The notes under the pieces: generated by a model | Database searches by the model: none | What the model saw: the letters and a program-made list of their open reading frames with translations, nothing else | Told to the model about the DNA's origin: nothing | DNA from: Solen grandis | Lineage: Eukaryota; Mollusca; Bivalvia; Adapedonta; Solenidae | DNA length: 64,000 nt | Assembly: GCA_021229015.1 (NCBI GenBank) | Contig: CM037777.1 | Span: 21,698,110-21,762,109, forward strand | Direction: 5' to 3' | In this document: positions 24,122 through 37,028 of the stretch, one piece after another | Layout of the letters: every line of letters begins with the position of its first letter | How positions within the stretch are numbered: the first letter of the stretch is position 1 | Made by a program: the position numbers and the translations under genes

Positions 24122-25400
24122 AACTAGAGCTCTGCAGAGCAGCAATTTTAACAAAAATTCTAAGTTGAAAAGTGGCATTATGCACCTCCGAAAATATAGC
24201 CCCTTGTCTTATAAACTGCACCTTGTAATTAAAATGTTTCCAAGTTTCGTGTTGATACCTTTAAAAGTGTTTGAGTAATGGGCTACATTAAAGTTTTTGC
24301 ACAATGACAATGACAATGACCCAATGACCATAATAGCTTCACTTTTTATTGGAAACAGACAAGCTATAAATGCTTAAAAAGAATCAACTGAAAATAATTC
24401 CTTGCAGTAGAGAAATGATTACTTTATAATGTGGTTACATATTCCTCTGTGATTTTCCATACTTTTTTTAAGTTTTGAAATATTCAATGACCTGCTGTGT
24501 GCCTAAACAATATTTTCCACTGGCTTTTAAAAGAGTTTCCTATCTCTGTTTAATATGTCTTTGGCTTAAGAAATGAAGATATCTGAGTGTGAAATTGACA
24601 AATCTGTGAAAAGTTCTGATATTTCATGGGCCTAAAATGTAGATCTATGAGTCCGTTATCAATCATAATCAAACTCCATTGAGATATTGTTGCAATTATA
24701 AGCTTTATGTATAAGTTTAATAATGATTTCTTAATAATTGCTGATGCTAGAGTGTAAACTTCAGTAAAATTCTGGCATTTTTTATAATGCAAGGGCAATA
24801 ACAGCTGAACAAACTGGCCATCAACAGCCAAAATCAAACTTGGCTGGGAGATTTTGGTATATCAATAAACATTGTCATGAAGTTTAAACGTAATTGTTTA
24901 AGAAATGAAGATGCTAGAATGTAAACAAAGTGAAACATGGTGTTCTTTTACACTAATCGTGGGTAATTCCTTACATAATTAGATGAAATCAGCCATAATA
25001 AAAGAAGCCAAGATTTTATGGCTATAAGCATTGTCATAAAGTTTGATGATGACTGCTTTAAGAAATGAAGATGCTTGAATGTAAAGTGAATTTTCATGTT
25101 CTTGCACATTAAAAGTGCTATCGCATCAATTGTCAAAAATAAAGTATAATGTTTGTTGGATCGTATACTCAATCACATTGTATTGAATCCTATCTTTTCA
25201 CATTCAAGACATTACAAGACATAGTGAAAGGATCGTATCGCATGTATCATATAGCAATGGTATATCTTGAATTGTATATTGCACATCGCAACATATATCA
25301 AACCACACTATGTTTTAGGAGTCAAAGTTTGAGACACCCTTGATTTTTTTAGAATTTTTTTGTTTTTGTTTCTCTAAATTCAACATTTGCATATGTGCCT
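24122..25400. repeat. Degenerate tandem-unit repeats
   Basis: 24122 begins AACTAGAGCTCTGCAGAGCA, a head-like motif with the stem GCTCTGCAGAGC. A reverse-oriented relative ends at 35417. 24560-25130 holds diverged units of the 6864-8956 type (AAGAAATGAAGATGCT, GTGTAAAC). 25105-25330 is an inverted relative of 32570-32820. Confidence 0.45.
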
Positions 25401-26100
25401 TAATTATGTATCATAAAATTATATAGCATAATCTTATTGTTTATTTAGTTATAATAACTTTCCATCTTTTACTTTTTATATATATACATGAGTAGTGGCC
25501 TACCTGACTTTTTGAAGTTGACACCATGCATCGTTATGCAATTTAATGCAAGTGTGAAAAATATGCATTTGATAGCATTATATCGATATTTGAGTGTACA
25601 CATGGCAACATTCATTTTGATATATTTACTTGATGTGTTTGATCAAAGTTTACATGATTAATATGTCTGTAGACTAACTAATTAAACCTGACCTAATTAT
25701 GCATTATTGAAAGCCAATGTAGTCTGAGACGTTGCCTCCGTGAAATAATTATTTCGGGCTTTTTTCTTTTTCTTTCTCTTTATTATTAAAAATCAAAATA
25801 ATCATAATTTACGCATATACCTACGTTGTTGTTCTTATGTGCATTTTTTTTTTCCTTCTTTATTTACATCTCTCTCTCTCTCCACACACATGCAAACAAT
25901 AAAATGAACAAGTCATAATTTGCAAAGAAAATATTTTCTTTTTTCTCTCTTTCGCATCAGTACAAACATAAGCAATACAATATTGGGAGGTCTGGGATTT
26001 GAATACTAACCAGGGCACATTCCTCTAGTGATCACGTCAAACCAAAGATATATAAAATTTCTACCAGATACATCCTTGTCTTGCACTTTGCAAACTGGGG
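25401..26100. other. AT-rich non-coding stretch
   Basis: T-rich runs and a short (TC)n tract at about 25869-25881. A GTAGGC-type donor on the - strand near 25505 has no usable acceptor, so no exon is called. Confidence 0.35.
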
Positions 26101-26289
26101 TTGCTATGGGAACGTGGAGCTCTCAGTACTGGTTCTACCAAAACTTGTCTCTCGTGTATCGGTGCTATTACCAGGACACTTAAAAGAACCAAAGAGTCTA
26201 TTTGCAATATGAGCTAGGGTATCACACCTGGACTCCTTTGTAATTAACCATTGTCTCTTCTGATGCTGTCTTTTTAGCAAAGAAAAATA
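26101..26289 (-). repeat. Dispersed repeat related to 51736-51960
   Basis: The - strand of this segment matches the + strand at 51736-51960 over most of its length (CAGCATCAGA, GGTGTGA, ATAGACTC, GAGACAAG). Both translate to a similar peptide, but the frames are short and the similarity is better explained by a shared repeat than by a gene. Confidence 0.5.
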
Positions 26290-27594
26290 AACAAGAGCTG
26301 CAAGAGGACAGCACACTCGACTATTCAAAATGCTTGTTGGTAAATCAAATGAAATCTATTTCAATTCTTGCCTTTCACATACCCTGTATATAATAATAAT
26401 CAAAAACAAGAGCTGTCAGAGGACAGCACGCTCGTCTATTCAAAATGCTTGTTGGTAAATCAAATGAAATCTATTTCAATTCTTGCCCTTCACATACCCT
26501 GTACATAATAATAGTCAAAAATGATATACCTTGATAGTCTGATACCCCTTAATAGTTTTATGATGTCTAAAATCAATCCCATGCCTAGTTACTGAGACAT
26601 AAGCACAATAACACTGTGCATGCAAAACTTTAACCAAAAATCCAAGTTAGAAAAGGGCCATAATTTGCATAAAATTCAGTCCAAAAGTTATCCTCCTTGG
26701 TTTTCTGATGCCCCTGAAGACACTCCTTTCTAGTCAATTCCACAAGCAATTTCTGAGATATAAGCTGGATAGTACAGAGCTGCAGAAAATTTTAAAGTCT
26801 AAATGATATTTACCCCCTCTAATCTTTTGTAATGCTGAAAACTGAAATTTAAATATTTTTACACCCCCATCATAAAACTAAATGACATATTTAAACGCAT
26901 CTGCCTTTTACCTTCATACACCATGATAAACAAGTCTCAGCATTCTCTGTACCTTGCAGCTTAGTGATAACATTTTAGAAGTTCTATATGAAGAGCTGTG
27001 TATAACACTCCTTGTGTTATTTTCCAACTGAGATAATAATATTATTACAAACTGTCAAAAATGTTCAACTACGATTGCTTCTCTGACAGTTTAACTTAAC
27101 AGTTTCATCAGAAACGGAATCACCGGCATGTTTCTTAGAAGCATTTTCGGTCATAATAACGCCGTCATATATTATTTCTTCAAATATTTGCTTGGTAATA
27201 GATGCTGCAATTCATTTTTATTTTTGGAAAAAATGGGAATACTAGGATTGTCTGCATTGCTTAATATTTTCTCTTTAATCGCTCCAGTTTGCTTCTACCT
27301 GCCATTATAGCATCTACACGATATGCATGGTACCCGAATACAGATAACGATAACTTAGAAGAAGGAACCAACATCATGGTTCCCAACTATCAAGAACGCT
27401 AACTACTACAGTACACAAAAGAACCGGGGACCAATGTAAAAACCCTGACTAGTTTGATACCATTAAACTGATTTGGAATAAGAATACCGAAATACGCGTA
27501 ATGTTGAGTAACAATGCTGATCGGACATTTCAAAAGCGTTTTTTCACTCTTCAATTTAGTTTTCATTGCATTTTTATGAAAAAATAATGCTTAA

Positions 27595-27788
27595 CCCTTT
27601 CCCTCAATATACTCATTTTGACGCACTCAATAGGTACCGCATAAAGCCTGATCTGCAGAAAACCACAGTTAAACCTTACCAAATTTAATTATAAAGTCCT
27701 AATTTCCAGACCACTGAGGAGCAGCGAACAGCATAAAACCTGATCAGCCTGCGAGGTCTTTTCATGGTTTCCTCTATGAGGGGAAGGG
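27595..27788. mobile_element. piggyBac-like MITE, shorter copy
   Basis: Flanked by TTAA (27591-27594 and 27789-27792) with CCCTTTCCCTC and GAGGGGAAGGG termini. It aligns with 16244-16477 throughout but lacks about 40 bp, including the right half of the GCCTGCGAG hairpin. Confidence 0.72.
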
Positions 27789-28108
27789 TTAAAAACGCAA
27801 AAATGCATCTTATCTGTAGCTCTGATAGTAGCTTGAATGCAAAAATTTAACCAAAATTCTAAGTTAAAAAGGGGTCATAATTTTTAATATATTCCATCAT
27901 GTGTTATCTTCCTTTATAGTATGATACCCCTAAATATATTAAAGATGTTTCAAATCAATCCCATGCCTGGACTCTAAAATATTAGCATGAAAGTACATTG
28001 CATGCAAATTTTTAACCAAAATTTCTAAGTTTAAAAAGGGGCAATAACTTGTAATATATTCCATCAAAAGTTATTTACCTAGATAGTATGATACTCCTAA
28101 ACATATTA

Positions 28109-28948
28109 CGGACGTTTTCGGTAGTAATTTATGCGCATCACTCAAAGCGCATCTAGGGGAGATAATCATCGACTTTTACTCTTCAAAAAGGAGATAGTTG
28201 AATAGCATTCGGACATTTCACTTTGCGTTTAAGTCTTCGATTACGATGAGCCAACAACTACGGATACGCGGTCAGTTTGTTAAAAAAATCAAAGAAAGAA
28301 CGATCTGATAGAATAAGAGCGGCATCCCAGCTGTACCGTCAACCTGTTAAATCAATTTCTTTGAATGATAATGGATATCTAAAAAGAATTTTTATGATTT
28401 TTTTTTATAGTTTTGGCAAATTGGTTACCATGGAAATTTTATTTTTACAAAAAAAGTAGCCCGACAACTTTACTTTTTCTTTTCATTTTTAAACTCGCCA
28501 TTAAATTCTACTGTGGATATCAAAAAATAAAAACATTCTATGAAAGGATTATTATTTAATCTTTATTTATTTGCAGAACATGTGTGTTTTTTCTTTCATT
28601 TTTACCCTGTGAGGAAATTCAAAATGGCTGTATTGTGTTGAAAAAATGTACAGATGGAAAAATTACTTAATTATAACATAAAATAAAGTTATTTTGTGTG
28701 CAAATTCATGTTTGTTATGATTGTGTAAAATATCTGGAATATTTCAAGTAACTTGAATAAATTAGGCCATTTTGTAGGATTTCACCAAATTGGTTACCAT
28801 GGAAACTTCATTTTTACTAAAAAAGTAGCCCGACAACCTTACTTTTTCTTTTCATTTTCGAACTCGCCATTGAATTCTACTACGGATGTCAAAAAATTAG
28901 AAAATTCTATGAAAGGATTATTATTGTAGAAATCTGTAGAAATCGTCC
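28109..28948 (+). mobile_element. DNA transposon remnant with TTA target duplication
   Basis: It interrupts a family B unit (ACATATTA / AAGATG) and is flanked by TTA at 28106-28108 and 28949-28951. The ends CGGACGTTTTC and GAAATCGTCC are imperfect inverted repeats. A 3-bp TTA duplication is typical of PIF/Harbinger elements, but the assignment is tentative. Inside are a short basic reading frame (28246-28400) and a direct repeat of about 140 bp (28400-28545 and 28780-28925) containing TTGGTTACCATGGAAA and AAAGTAGCCCGACAAC. Confidence 0.5.
28246..28400 (+). pseudogene. Frameshifted N-terminal fragment of a small basic protein
   Basis: ATG at 28246 opens MSQQLRIRGQFVKK. At a run of seven A's (about 28282-28288) the frame breaks. 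One base fewer would continue into SKKERSDRIRAASQLYRQPV. The 5' context (GATTACGATGAG) is plausible for a start. It lies inside the TTA-flanked element and was probably an exon of that element's protein. The family is not recognised. A sequencing error in the A-run is possible. Confidence 0.35.
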
Positions 28949-29606
28949 TTAAAGATGTTTAAAATCAATCTCATGCCTGGATACTGAGATATTAGCATGA
29001 AAGTACCTTGCATGCAAAACTTTAACCAAAATTTCTAAGTTAAAAAGGGCAATAATTTGTAACATATTCCATCAAGAGTTATCTACCATGAAAGTATGAT
29101 ATCCCTTAACATATTTAAGATGTTTAAAATCAATCGCATGCCTTGATACTGAGACATAAGCATGAGAGTATCTTGCATGCAAAACTTTAACCAAAATTTC
29201 TAAGTTAAAAAGGGGCCATAATTTGTAATATATTCCATCAAGAGTTATCTGCTTTGGTTGTCTGATGCCCCTTAACATATTCATAAACTTTCAAGTCAAT
29301 ACCATGAATGGTTATTGAGATACAAACTAAATAGTAGCTTGCACGCAAAACTTTAATCAAATTTTCTATTGCATGCAAAATTTTAATCAAAATTTCTAAG
29401 TTAAAAAGGGGCCATAATTCATATTAAATTCAGTCAAGAGTTATCTACCTTGGTTGTCTGATGCCCCTGAACATATTTATAAACTTTTAAGTCAATACCA
29501 TATAAGGCTATTGAGATATAAGGTTGATAGTAACTTTAACCAAAAGCTGCAACGCCAACGCCGACGCAAGGGCGACTCATATTCTTCGAATAGTCAAGCT
29601 AAAAAT

Positions 29607-32170
29607 GGTTGATAGACATTACAATAGAAGATTAACATACTGCCTTTGAGAATATAGGCATGTGTTTTTAGTCAAATTACTGATCTCTCCTTATCCATGA
29701 AAACACTAAGTTCACTACATGATTCAAGTTAAATAGAAAAAAAATCTCTAAATTTGATATTGTTACATGTATAGTTTAATTGCTTGAAATATATATATCT
29801 TTGTAGAATGTCACTGTACACTTATGCATGTATGTGTATATTTGATTTAAAGTAAATGAACAACGTAACTGTATTTCATAACACCAGAAACGTGCCACAC
29901 CTTCTTATCAGCAGGCACAGCATGTGTATATTTTGACCGGATAAGTCACGTTTATGTATCGCCAGTCCCAAGGGGAGGGAGGAACAATCAACATGTACGC
30001 AACATGAATGTTGTTACCGGTACTGACAAGGCTACAAATTTCAGCCATTAATAAATGTGTTTCATATTCTGTTTTATACATATCATCATTATCAAAAATC
30101 ATTATTTCAAAATTAAATAATTAACATAGTAATATATATCTTGAAGAGGAAGACATCTATCTATTTTGTTTCTTTACAACTAAAAGACTAATGTTTTTTT
30201 TAAACATAGAGTAATCACATATTGTTCAAACAAATAAAAATATTTTGATTGTTAAAACAGTGAGTAAAATGTAGCAACAGTTATTTAATAGGAACAAATA
30301 ATTTGTACTTAAGGTTGAACGCATGGGACCACTTTAAAAGTTGTTCACAGATTAATCAGATTTTCTGCTATCTTCTTAGTAGAAAATGGATGTTAATAGT
30401 TGCTAACGTTTTATTTCTCTCATGCTTTTTCTCTATGTAGATGTCAATCTAGCAATTAAGGTCTACCCATCCTATAGCGATCAATTTCATCAAAGTCTTA
30501 TATATAACTTAACAATACTCATGTATATAAGCTTTTAACAGTAACAGAAGTTCTCTTGTTATCTCCCCTTGATTATTTTGTTGCCATGAGTCATCTCCCC
30601 TGAAAACTAAAACAAGTGATTTTCTCTGTTTTTCTATGGTAAAGTTTAGATTTTTTCACGGAAATTGATACAAAATCATAAAATGCATCTTTCTACCATA
30701 ATATTTTCTCATAAACCAAATTTAGTTTTTCATATTCTTTGAAAATACATATTTTCCATTGGCTTCAATGTTAACTGATATGCGGATTAGATAAAACTTG
30801 AAAAAACTCTTGGTGAAATATTTTTATTTTTGAATGTCTTCTAAGTGACAAAATTTCATAGAAATATAACCATCCAGTGGCAAGATATGGAATATGGCTA
30901 TTAGGATGGGAAGACCTTAAAATTATATATCAAACTTTATGCAAAAGTAAGGGTTAACGGTATACCATACAACGATATATTGCGGTATTTTCTTCACATT
31001 ACGCTCCCAGGTCTGCACGGTACGGTACAGTACTGTTAACTTCCAGTTTTCCTTCTTCTACAACAACAGCCTTCCTTGTTTAAAAAGCGGTATTTTCCAC
31101 CTCTGAGAAACAAAAATTCTCCTAAAAATACTATTTTCCCATCCATTAAGTTTAAAGAAAACAAAAGGGAAGTAAATTACGCCTATCGCTCTACACTGTA
31201 TATTACTTAAATAAAAGCACTTGCTGTGGGCATCTAAAGATCAATAAAAAGGCAGAGTCATTCTTGGCATGTTATCCAATCAACACACATTCTGATACTT
31301 CCTAATTATGCAATTATGCGGAATAATCAGATAGTACCATTCATTATGCCGGTTAACATCTTTCATGCTCTCTTCCGGCTACTGTTTTACTGCTAAAATT
31401 ACGTAATCATCACAATGGCAGCCATATGCGATAAACATCAACAAAGTTTCCTTTGTATTTTTAATCAATTTAATTGATCAGTTTGCCTTTTGAGTATACT
31501 GATCTATATAAAATGGGATCAATTAAATGCCTTGCCGTAAATTATCGCTAACCAAACATTTGAAAACAAAACTTCATCCGACTGGAACTGCAGGTGTTTT
31601 TCCTTGGTATGAATGTGGATGCTTCAACTTCAAGTATCATTTTTAGTGTTTTTATTGAAAATATTTAAGTTGCTGTATTGCTAACGTCTATTATGGAATA
31701 AACATTTAAAATAAGTCTTATAAGTCAATTAAGTATCTGCAATAAATAAGGCACAATCATGTAGTTTTGTTATTACTTAGATTATTTATTTTTAATTTTT
31801 TTCATTTAATTTGTATATATTATGATAAAACTATGCCTAATATATTAAACAATTAAGAATTTTCTTTGTTTCTTAGTTAACTCTTTTAGGAAACAAGGAT
31901 GACAAAACTTAAAAACCATATCATGACCACTGTATAGCAATACGTATCATTGGGTAAGCGTATCATTATACCCTTATGCAAGTCATGTTTGACCACATAA
32001 TATGACACCATATGGCATTGAGCCCATATACCTGCTTAAAGTCGGGAACCATGTAAAAGTTACAAAAGATTCGGTTGCCTCTTCACTCATTACTTCTTTT
32101 CGATCGAGATGGCCTTCCGGCCTGCTTTTTTAAAAAATTAATTAATATGATAAAAGGCATTGGTCAAATT
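29607..32170. other. Long AT-rich stretch with no recognised feature
   Basis: About 2.5 kb without a convincing exon, repeat copy or tRNA-like segment. Single splice-like motifs occur but do not pair with an open frame. Confidence 0.4.
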
Positions 32171-32275
32171 CTACCAACAATTCTTAGCGCTTAGGAAAAC
32201 TTAAAGGCATATTTCATCAGTCTTGTTTCTCTTATAAAAATACCCAAATCTTTCATTCCTTTTAAATTAGTTTTA
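32170..32275. repeat. Dispersed repeat with a TTAGCGCTTA-type palindrome
   Basis: TTCTTAGCGCTTAGG followed by ATTTCATCAGTCTTGTTTCT resembles 43913-44060 and 60576-60655, which carry CTTAGCG(C/T)TAAGTAATAC and ATTTCATCATT. Three copies in 64 kb. The family is unknown. Confidence 0.5.
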
Positions 32276-32820
32276 ATTAACAATTCCTGCAAACACATGT
32301 GGTACAGTACGAGATATCAGTAAATTAGTGTTATTATTTGTTTTTATTGTGATTGTTATCATTATGATAAAATAAACAAAATATATATTTATAAATCATC
32401 TTCATTAAAAAAACAAATCTTTCTCTCATTACATGGCTGACTCTACAAAGTTAGATGGCAGAGTCTGTCACTTTTTCTGGGGGATCGACATTTAGTTTGT
32501 CCTCATTTCCTGTAGCTTGCTATGTTTATTTAGAACCAGTTATAAGTGACATTTAATATTGTTAACCTGTTTTTGCATATTACTGATGAACCTGTAGTCA
32601 ATTTAAGATTACAGATATCCTAATGTCAAATCGTGAATCGCATAACAAATCGCAGATCACATATGGTACCAGATCAAAAACGCATCACATCGTATAAAAT
32701 CACAGGTGAATTAAACATGTTATCGCACATCAAATATCACAGATTGTATATTGCACATCGTTCTTATTTCAGTCCTATATCAATCATACTTTTTGACAAC
32801 TGATGCAATAGCACGGCTGT
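32275..32820 (+). repeat. Paralogous empty site for the 719-4868 insertion
   Basis: Left part GGTACAGTACGAGATATCAG matches 665-699. The right part (AAATCATCTTCAT, TAGCTTGCTATGTTTATTT, CAGATTGTATATTGCACATC) matches 4930-5290. At the position of the 4.1-kb insertion only ATTTGTTTTTATTG is present (about 32335-32348). About 125 bp of extra sequence occurs around 32600-32720. Confidence 0.6.
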
Positions 32821-32942
32821 CTCCTGACCTAATTAGCTGAAATTTACCATAATCAACCTTAGCCGAGAGAATATTGCTATAAGCAATATCATAAAGTTTG
32901 AAAATGATTCCTTCAGAAATGAAGATGCACCCTTCTCAAAAA

Positions 32943-34251
32943 AACAAGAGGGCCAAGATGGCCCTGTGTCGCTCACCTGATTAAGATGACTGTGTTAGGC
33001 AAAATGACAAAAAATCTGGCATCTAAAGTGTTTTTCTAACATTTGACTAAGTGGCCTACATTTTGATCCTACCTGAATTTGCACTCAACTGGGAATTCAT
33101 GCAGTCATCATTCTATCAAGTTAAAAAAAAATTCACAAGATTTTTCTAAAATTTGCCCTGGTGACCTACATTTTTGACCCTATGTTGCCCCGTTTTGAAT
33201 TCATCCGAGATTTGATGTAAACAAACATTCTGACCAAGTTACATTAAGGTTAGTCTAAACCTAATCTCTAAAGTGTTCACAAGGTTTTTCTAAGATTTGA
33301 CCTGGTGACCTAGTTGTTAACCCAACGTGACTTATTATCGAACTCATCCAATATATCATTTATACAAACATCCTGACCAAATCTATTGAAGATTTGGCTA
33401 AAACTGTGGCCTCTAGAGTGTTCACAAGGTTTTTCAAGGATTTGACCTGGTGACCTAGTTTTTGACCCCACATGACCCAATTTCAAACTCATCTGAGATA
33501 TCATGTAGACAAACATCCTGACCAAGTTTCATGAAGATTGGGCCAAAACTGTGGCCTCTAGAGTTTTCTCAAGGTTTTTCCAGAATTTGACCTGGTGACC
33601 TAGTTTTTGACCCCACATGACCCAATTTAACTCATCGAGATATCATGTAGGCAAACATCCTGACCAAGTTTCATGAAGAATGGGCCAAAACTGTGGCCTC
33701 TAGAGTGTTCACAAGGTTTTTCTAAGATTTGACCTGGTGACCTAGTTTTTGACCCCACATGACCCAATTTCGAACTCATCCGAGATATCATGTAGACAAA
33801 CATCCTGACCAAGTTTCATGAAGAATGGGCCAAAACTGTGGCCTCTAGAGTGTTCACAAGGTTTTTCTAAGATTTGACCTGGTGACCTAGTTTTTGACCC
33901 CACATGACCCAATTTCGAACTCATCTGAGATAGCATGTAGAAAAACATCCTGACCAAGTTTCATGAAGATGGGCCAAAACTGTGGCCTCTAGAGTGTTCA
34001 CAAGCAATTGTTGAGATTTGACCTGGTGACCTAGTTTTTGACCCCACATGACCCAATTTCGAACTCATCTGAGATAGCATGTAGAAAAACATCCTGACCA
34101 AGTTTCATGAAGATGGGGCCAAAACTGTGGCCTCTAGAGTGTTCACAAGCAATTGTTGACGACAGACGACGGACGCCTGACGACGCATGACAGACAAAAG
34201 GCGATCACAAAAGCTCACCCGAGCACAAGTGCTCAGGTGAGCTAAAAAAAA
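32943..34251 (+). mobile_element. Family A element with units of about 145 bp
   Basis: The head AACAAGAGGGCCAAGATGGC is followed by CGCTCACCTGA. Six units contain TTTGACCTGGTGACCTAGTT and GTGGCCTCTAGAGTGTTCAC (about 33297, 33440, 33587, 33728, 33873, 34017). A GACGACGGACGCC stretch and the tail GAGCACAAGTGCTC then AGGTGAGC TAAAAAA (34243-34251) close it. The units share no obvious sequence with those of the 19257 copy although the ends match. Confidence 0.75.
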
Positions 34252-34615
34252 CACTTTTTACCAAAACGCACTTAAAACACACTTTAAACGCAGCTTAAGT
34301 GTGTTTTTCCTGCGTTTTTTCACAAAAGTGTGTTTTTTCTGTATCTTTTTGAATGTATTTTTGTTTTTGCAAAGTTATTTTTTTTTTTCCAAATTTAAAT
34401 TTTAAAATTTTTTTTTTGTGCATTTTTAGTTTCAGTTAATTTTCCTATCAACAATCAGGCGTTTTAAGTGTATCTTTTGTCAAAAAGTTCGTCTTTAAGT
34501 TTCAGTTTATTTTCTACATCAGTATGTTTTGTTTCAGTTAGATTTCTGTGGGGTTTTTTGGGTTTTTTTCATCACAGATTTATTTTACACAGATTTTTCT
34601 TAATAAGAACAAATT

Positions 34616-34654
<39 letters not shown>

Positions 34655-34680
34655 ATATTAAACGGAATGAAAATTCATAA
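34252..34680. repeat. AAACGCACTTAA-type palindromic repeat, first piece
   Basis: Many variants of AAACGCACTTAAAAC and its inverse GTGTGTTTTTTC. Further pieces at about 36840-37028 and 39414-39990 are separated by family A elements. Confidence 0.45.
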
Positions 34681-34996
34681 AGATCAAATAATAAAGAACC
34701 TTTTTAATTGATTCTTCCCTTCTGGTAGTGTTCTTATCAAATCAGGACTGAATTTTGTGAAGTTATTTTTGAAGATTGGACATTTATGAAATTATATATT
34801 TTCAGATTTTCCAAGTAAAACAGTAATATAAATTACAATATGAGCATATACCTTTAAAACCAGAAATATCTGTCACAGGTTCAATACTTGATATCTATAA
34901 AATTACTTTGTATAAGTTGTTTTTTTTAAAGAGAGAGAGAAAACAGATTAGATGATTTCACAAATTGGCTGAATTAATGTAGTTCAGGATGCAACC

Positions 34997-35027
<31 letters not shown>

Positions 35028-35723
35028 AGTGAAAGAAAAAAAAATGAGAGAGAAAGAGAACAGGAGGCAAGAGTAATTTGTGTTTGTATCAGATCTTGTT
35101 AGAATCATACTTTACCTCATTCTATTTTTTTTTAAAAATTAACATGCCCTAAAAAATGCTATTAAACTTCACAAATCATTAAAAATGCAGACCAAATCAG
35201 GCTTATATACTTTATACTTAATAAAATAAACTTAGAATTTTTTTAAATTGTATGTTCAAAGCAATTACATTTCTTCTACACTGTGTAAATTTTTTTTCTT
35301 TTTGATACATTTACTCTTTACACCTTATGGTCTTCTTACTTGAAATCGCAAATATGGGCCTCTTTTGTTGACATGTAAAACAGACAAGCATTTGTGCCAC
35401 TCTGCGGAGCTCTAGTTTGATATTACAATGAATTTAAGTCCAGAGAATAATTTTTTTACTACATACTTGAAACTATTCTAAGGCTTTGACTTTGAATTTC
35501 ATATATAAGAAGACAGCAACTATGAAAGTGCAGAAACTACATTTCTTAACTTTACAGTACCTCGTCCAATTTTGTATTATCTCCCTTTATTTCATATCAA
35601 AATAACTCTAACTATTCGAGGTAATGAATTTGAAAATTGAATTAAAAATAGATTGTGAGTTGCAGTAGTGTAATGATAATCAGGGTTACTTTTAATTGTC
35701 TCCCTTTAGTGAACAAATTTTAA
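34681..35723. other. AT-rich DNA with homopolymers
   Basis: A C-run of about 31 at 34987-35017 followed by A's, then a purine tract. At 35391-35417 a reverse-strand AACTAGAGCTCCGCAGAG motif resembles the head at 24122. No gene seen. Confidence 0.45.
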
Positions 35724-36527
35724 AACAAGAGGGCCATGATGGCCCTGGATCGCTCACCTGATATAATTAGGCTATGTAAAATCAAGTGACCCCTGGGGCA
35801 GAGCCAATTTTGACCCCAGGGTCATGATTTGAACAAACTGGGTAGAGGTCTGTTAGCCCATGTTACATACCAAATATCTAAACCCCAGACCTTGTGCTTT
35901 TTGAAAAGAAATTTTTCTAGCTTTTTTCCAAAATAAGTCTATTTATATATTAGCCTATGTAAAATCAGGTGACCCCAATGGCGGGGCCAAATTTGACCCC
36001 AGGGCCATGATTTGAACAAACTTGGTAGAGATCCACCAGACAATGCTACACACCAAATATCTTAACTCTATGCCTTGTGGTTTCTGAGAAGAAGATTTTT
36101 CAAGTTTTTTTCCTATATTAGCCTTTGTTAAATCAAGTGACCCCTGGGGCGGGGCCAATTTTGACCCCAGGGTCATAATTTTTTACAATCTTGGTAGAGA
36201 GTCATAAGATCATGCTACATACCAAAAATCAAAAGGCTAGGCCTTGTGGTTTCAGAGAAGAAGATTTTTAAATTTTTCATTTTTAAAATCTATTTTTAGC
36301 TCCTGTGACCTAGATTTTTGACCAATCAAAATAATTTTAACAACTTTGGTAAAGGGCCCCATACGAACATTCCTGTGAAGTTTTATCAAAATCCAGCGGG
36401 TAGTTTAGAAGGAGATGTTGTTTAAAGAAATTGTTGACGACAACGGACGCACACACGCACTGACGATGGACAAAAGGCGATCACAAAAGCTCACCATGAG
36501 CACATTGTGCTCAGGTGAGCTAAAAAT
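35724..36527 (+). mobile_element. Family A element
   Basis: The head AACAAGAGGGCCATGATGGC is followed by CGCTCACCTGA. Three units contain CAAGTGACCCCTGGGGC and GACCCCAGG. ACAACGGACGCACACACGCA precedes the tail GAGCACATTGTGCTCAGGTG and TAAAAAT at 36521-36527. Confidence 0.75.
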
Positions 36528-37028
36528 GACATGTATATCTTTTTTTTTCTTCTCAGTCCTTTTTCTGTAAAATCTTTAGATTTATTTAGCCATATTTTTT
36601 GTAAATTATTTACACATTTTTTTACCCATATACACACAACTTATGCTGGAGTTTATTTTTAAAATATTGAAGATATTTCACAGGACCTTTTTTTTCCTTC
36701 CTTTTTTTACCTTTTATTAAAGCTTTTATTTCAAAAATAAAACAGTATTGCATTCAAGAATTTAATGGTGAATTTAATAAACGTTTTTAAAAAAACATGT
36801 AAATTGTTTATGAAATAACATCATGATATGAAAAAATTTCTTTCATTTACAAAGTGCATCTTTTCTGCATTTTAAATACCTATTTTTGTGCTGAAAAAAA
36901 GTGTTTTTTTTCTGCAAAATAAATGCCTTCTTTTACTGAAAGAAGTGTGTTTATGAAGCAAATTAATTTTATTTTTCTGACTCAAAAACATCTTTTGAAG
37001 GCAGAAAAAAATATGCTTCTCATAAAGA
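36528..37028. repeat. T/A-rich spacer, second piece of the GTGTTTTTTC repeat
   Basis: T- and A-rich DNA. From about 36840 it contains GTGCATCTTTTCTGCATTTT and GTGTTTTTTTTC motifs related to 34252-34680. It is ended by the head at 37029. Confidence 0.35.

Larger units (their letters stand above)
26290..29606 (+). mobile_element. Family B tandem-unit element with two heads and two nested DNA transposons
   Basis: Heads AACAAGAGCTGCAAGAGGAC (26290) and AACAAGAGCTGTCAGAGGAC (26405) are followed by GCTCG.CTATTC. Body units contain AAAATCAATCCCATGCCTGG and AACTTTAACCAAAATTTCTA. The tail is a CGACGCAAGGGCGACTC stretch and GAATAGTCAAGC TAAAAAT (29600-29606), where GAATAGTC is the inverse of the head's GACTATTC. 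Nested within are a piggyBac-like MITE (27595-27788) and a TTA-flanked element (28109-28948). About 26830-27590 looks like additional unrelated inserted DNA. Confidence 0.6.

Noticed and set aside
25505..25620. - strand exon ending at a CAG|GTAGGC donor
   Set aside because: No acceptor within reach leaves an open frame.
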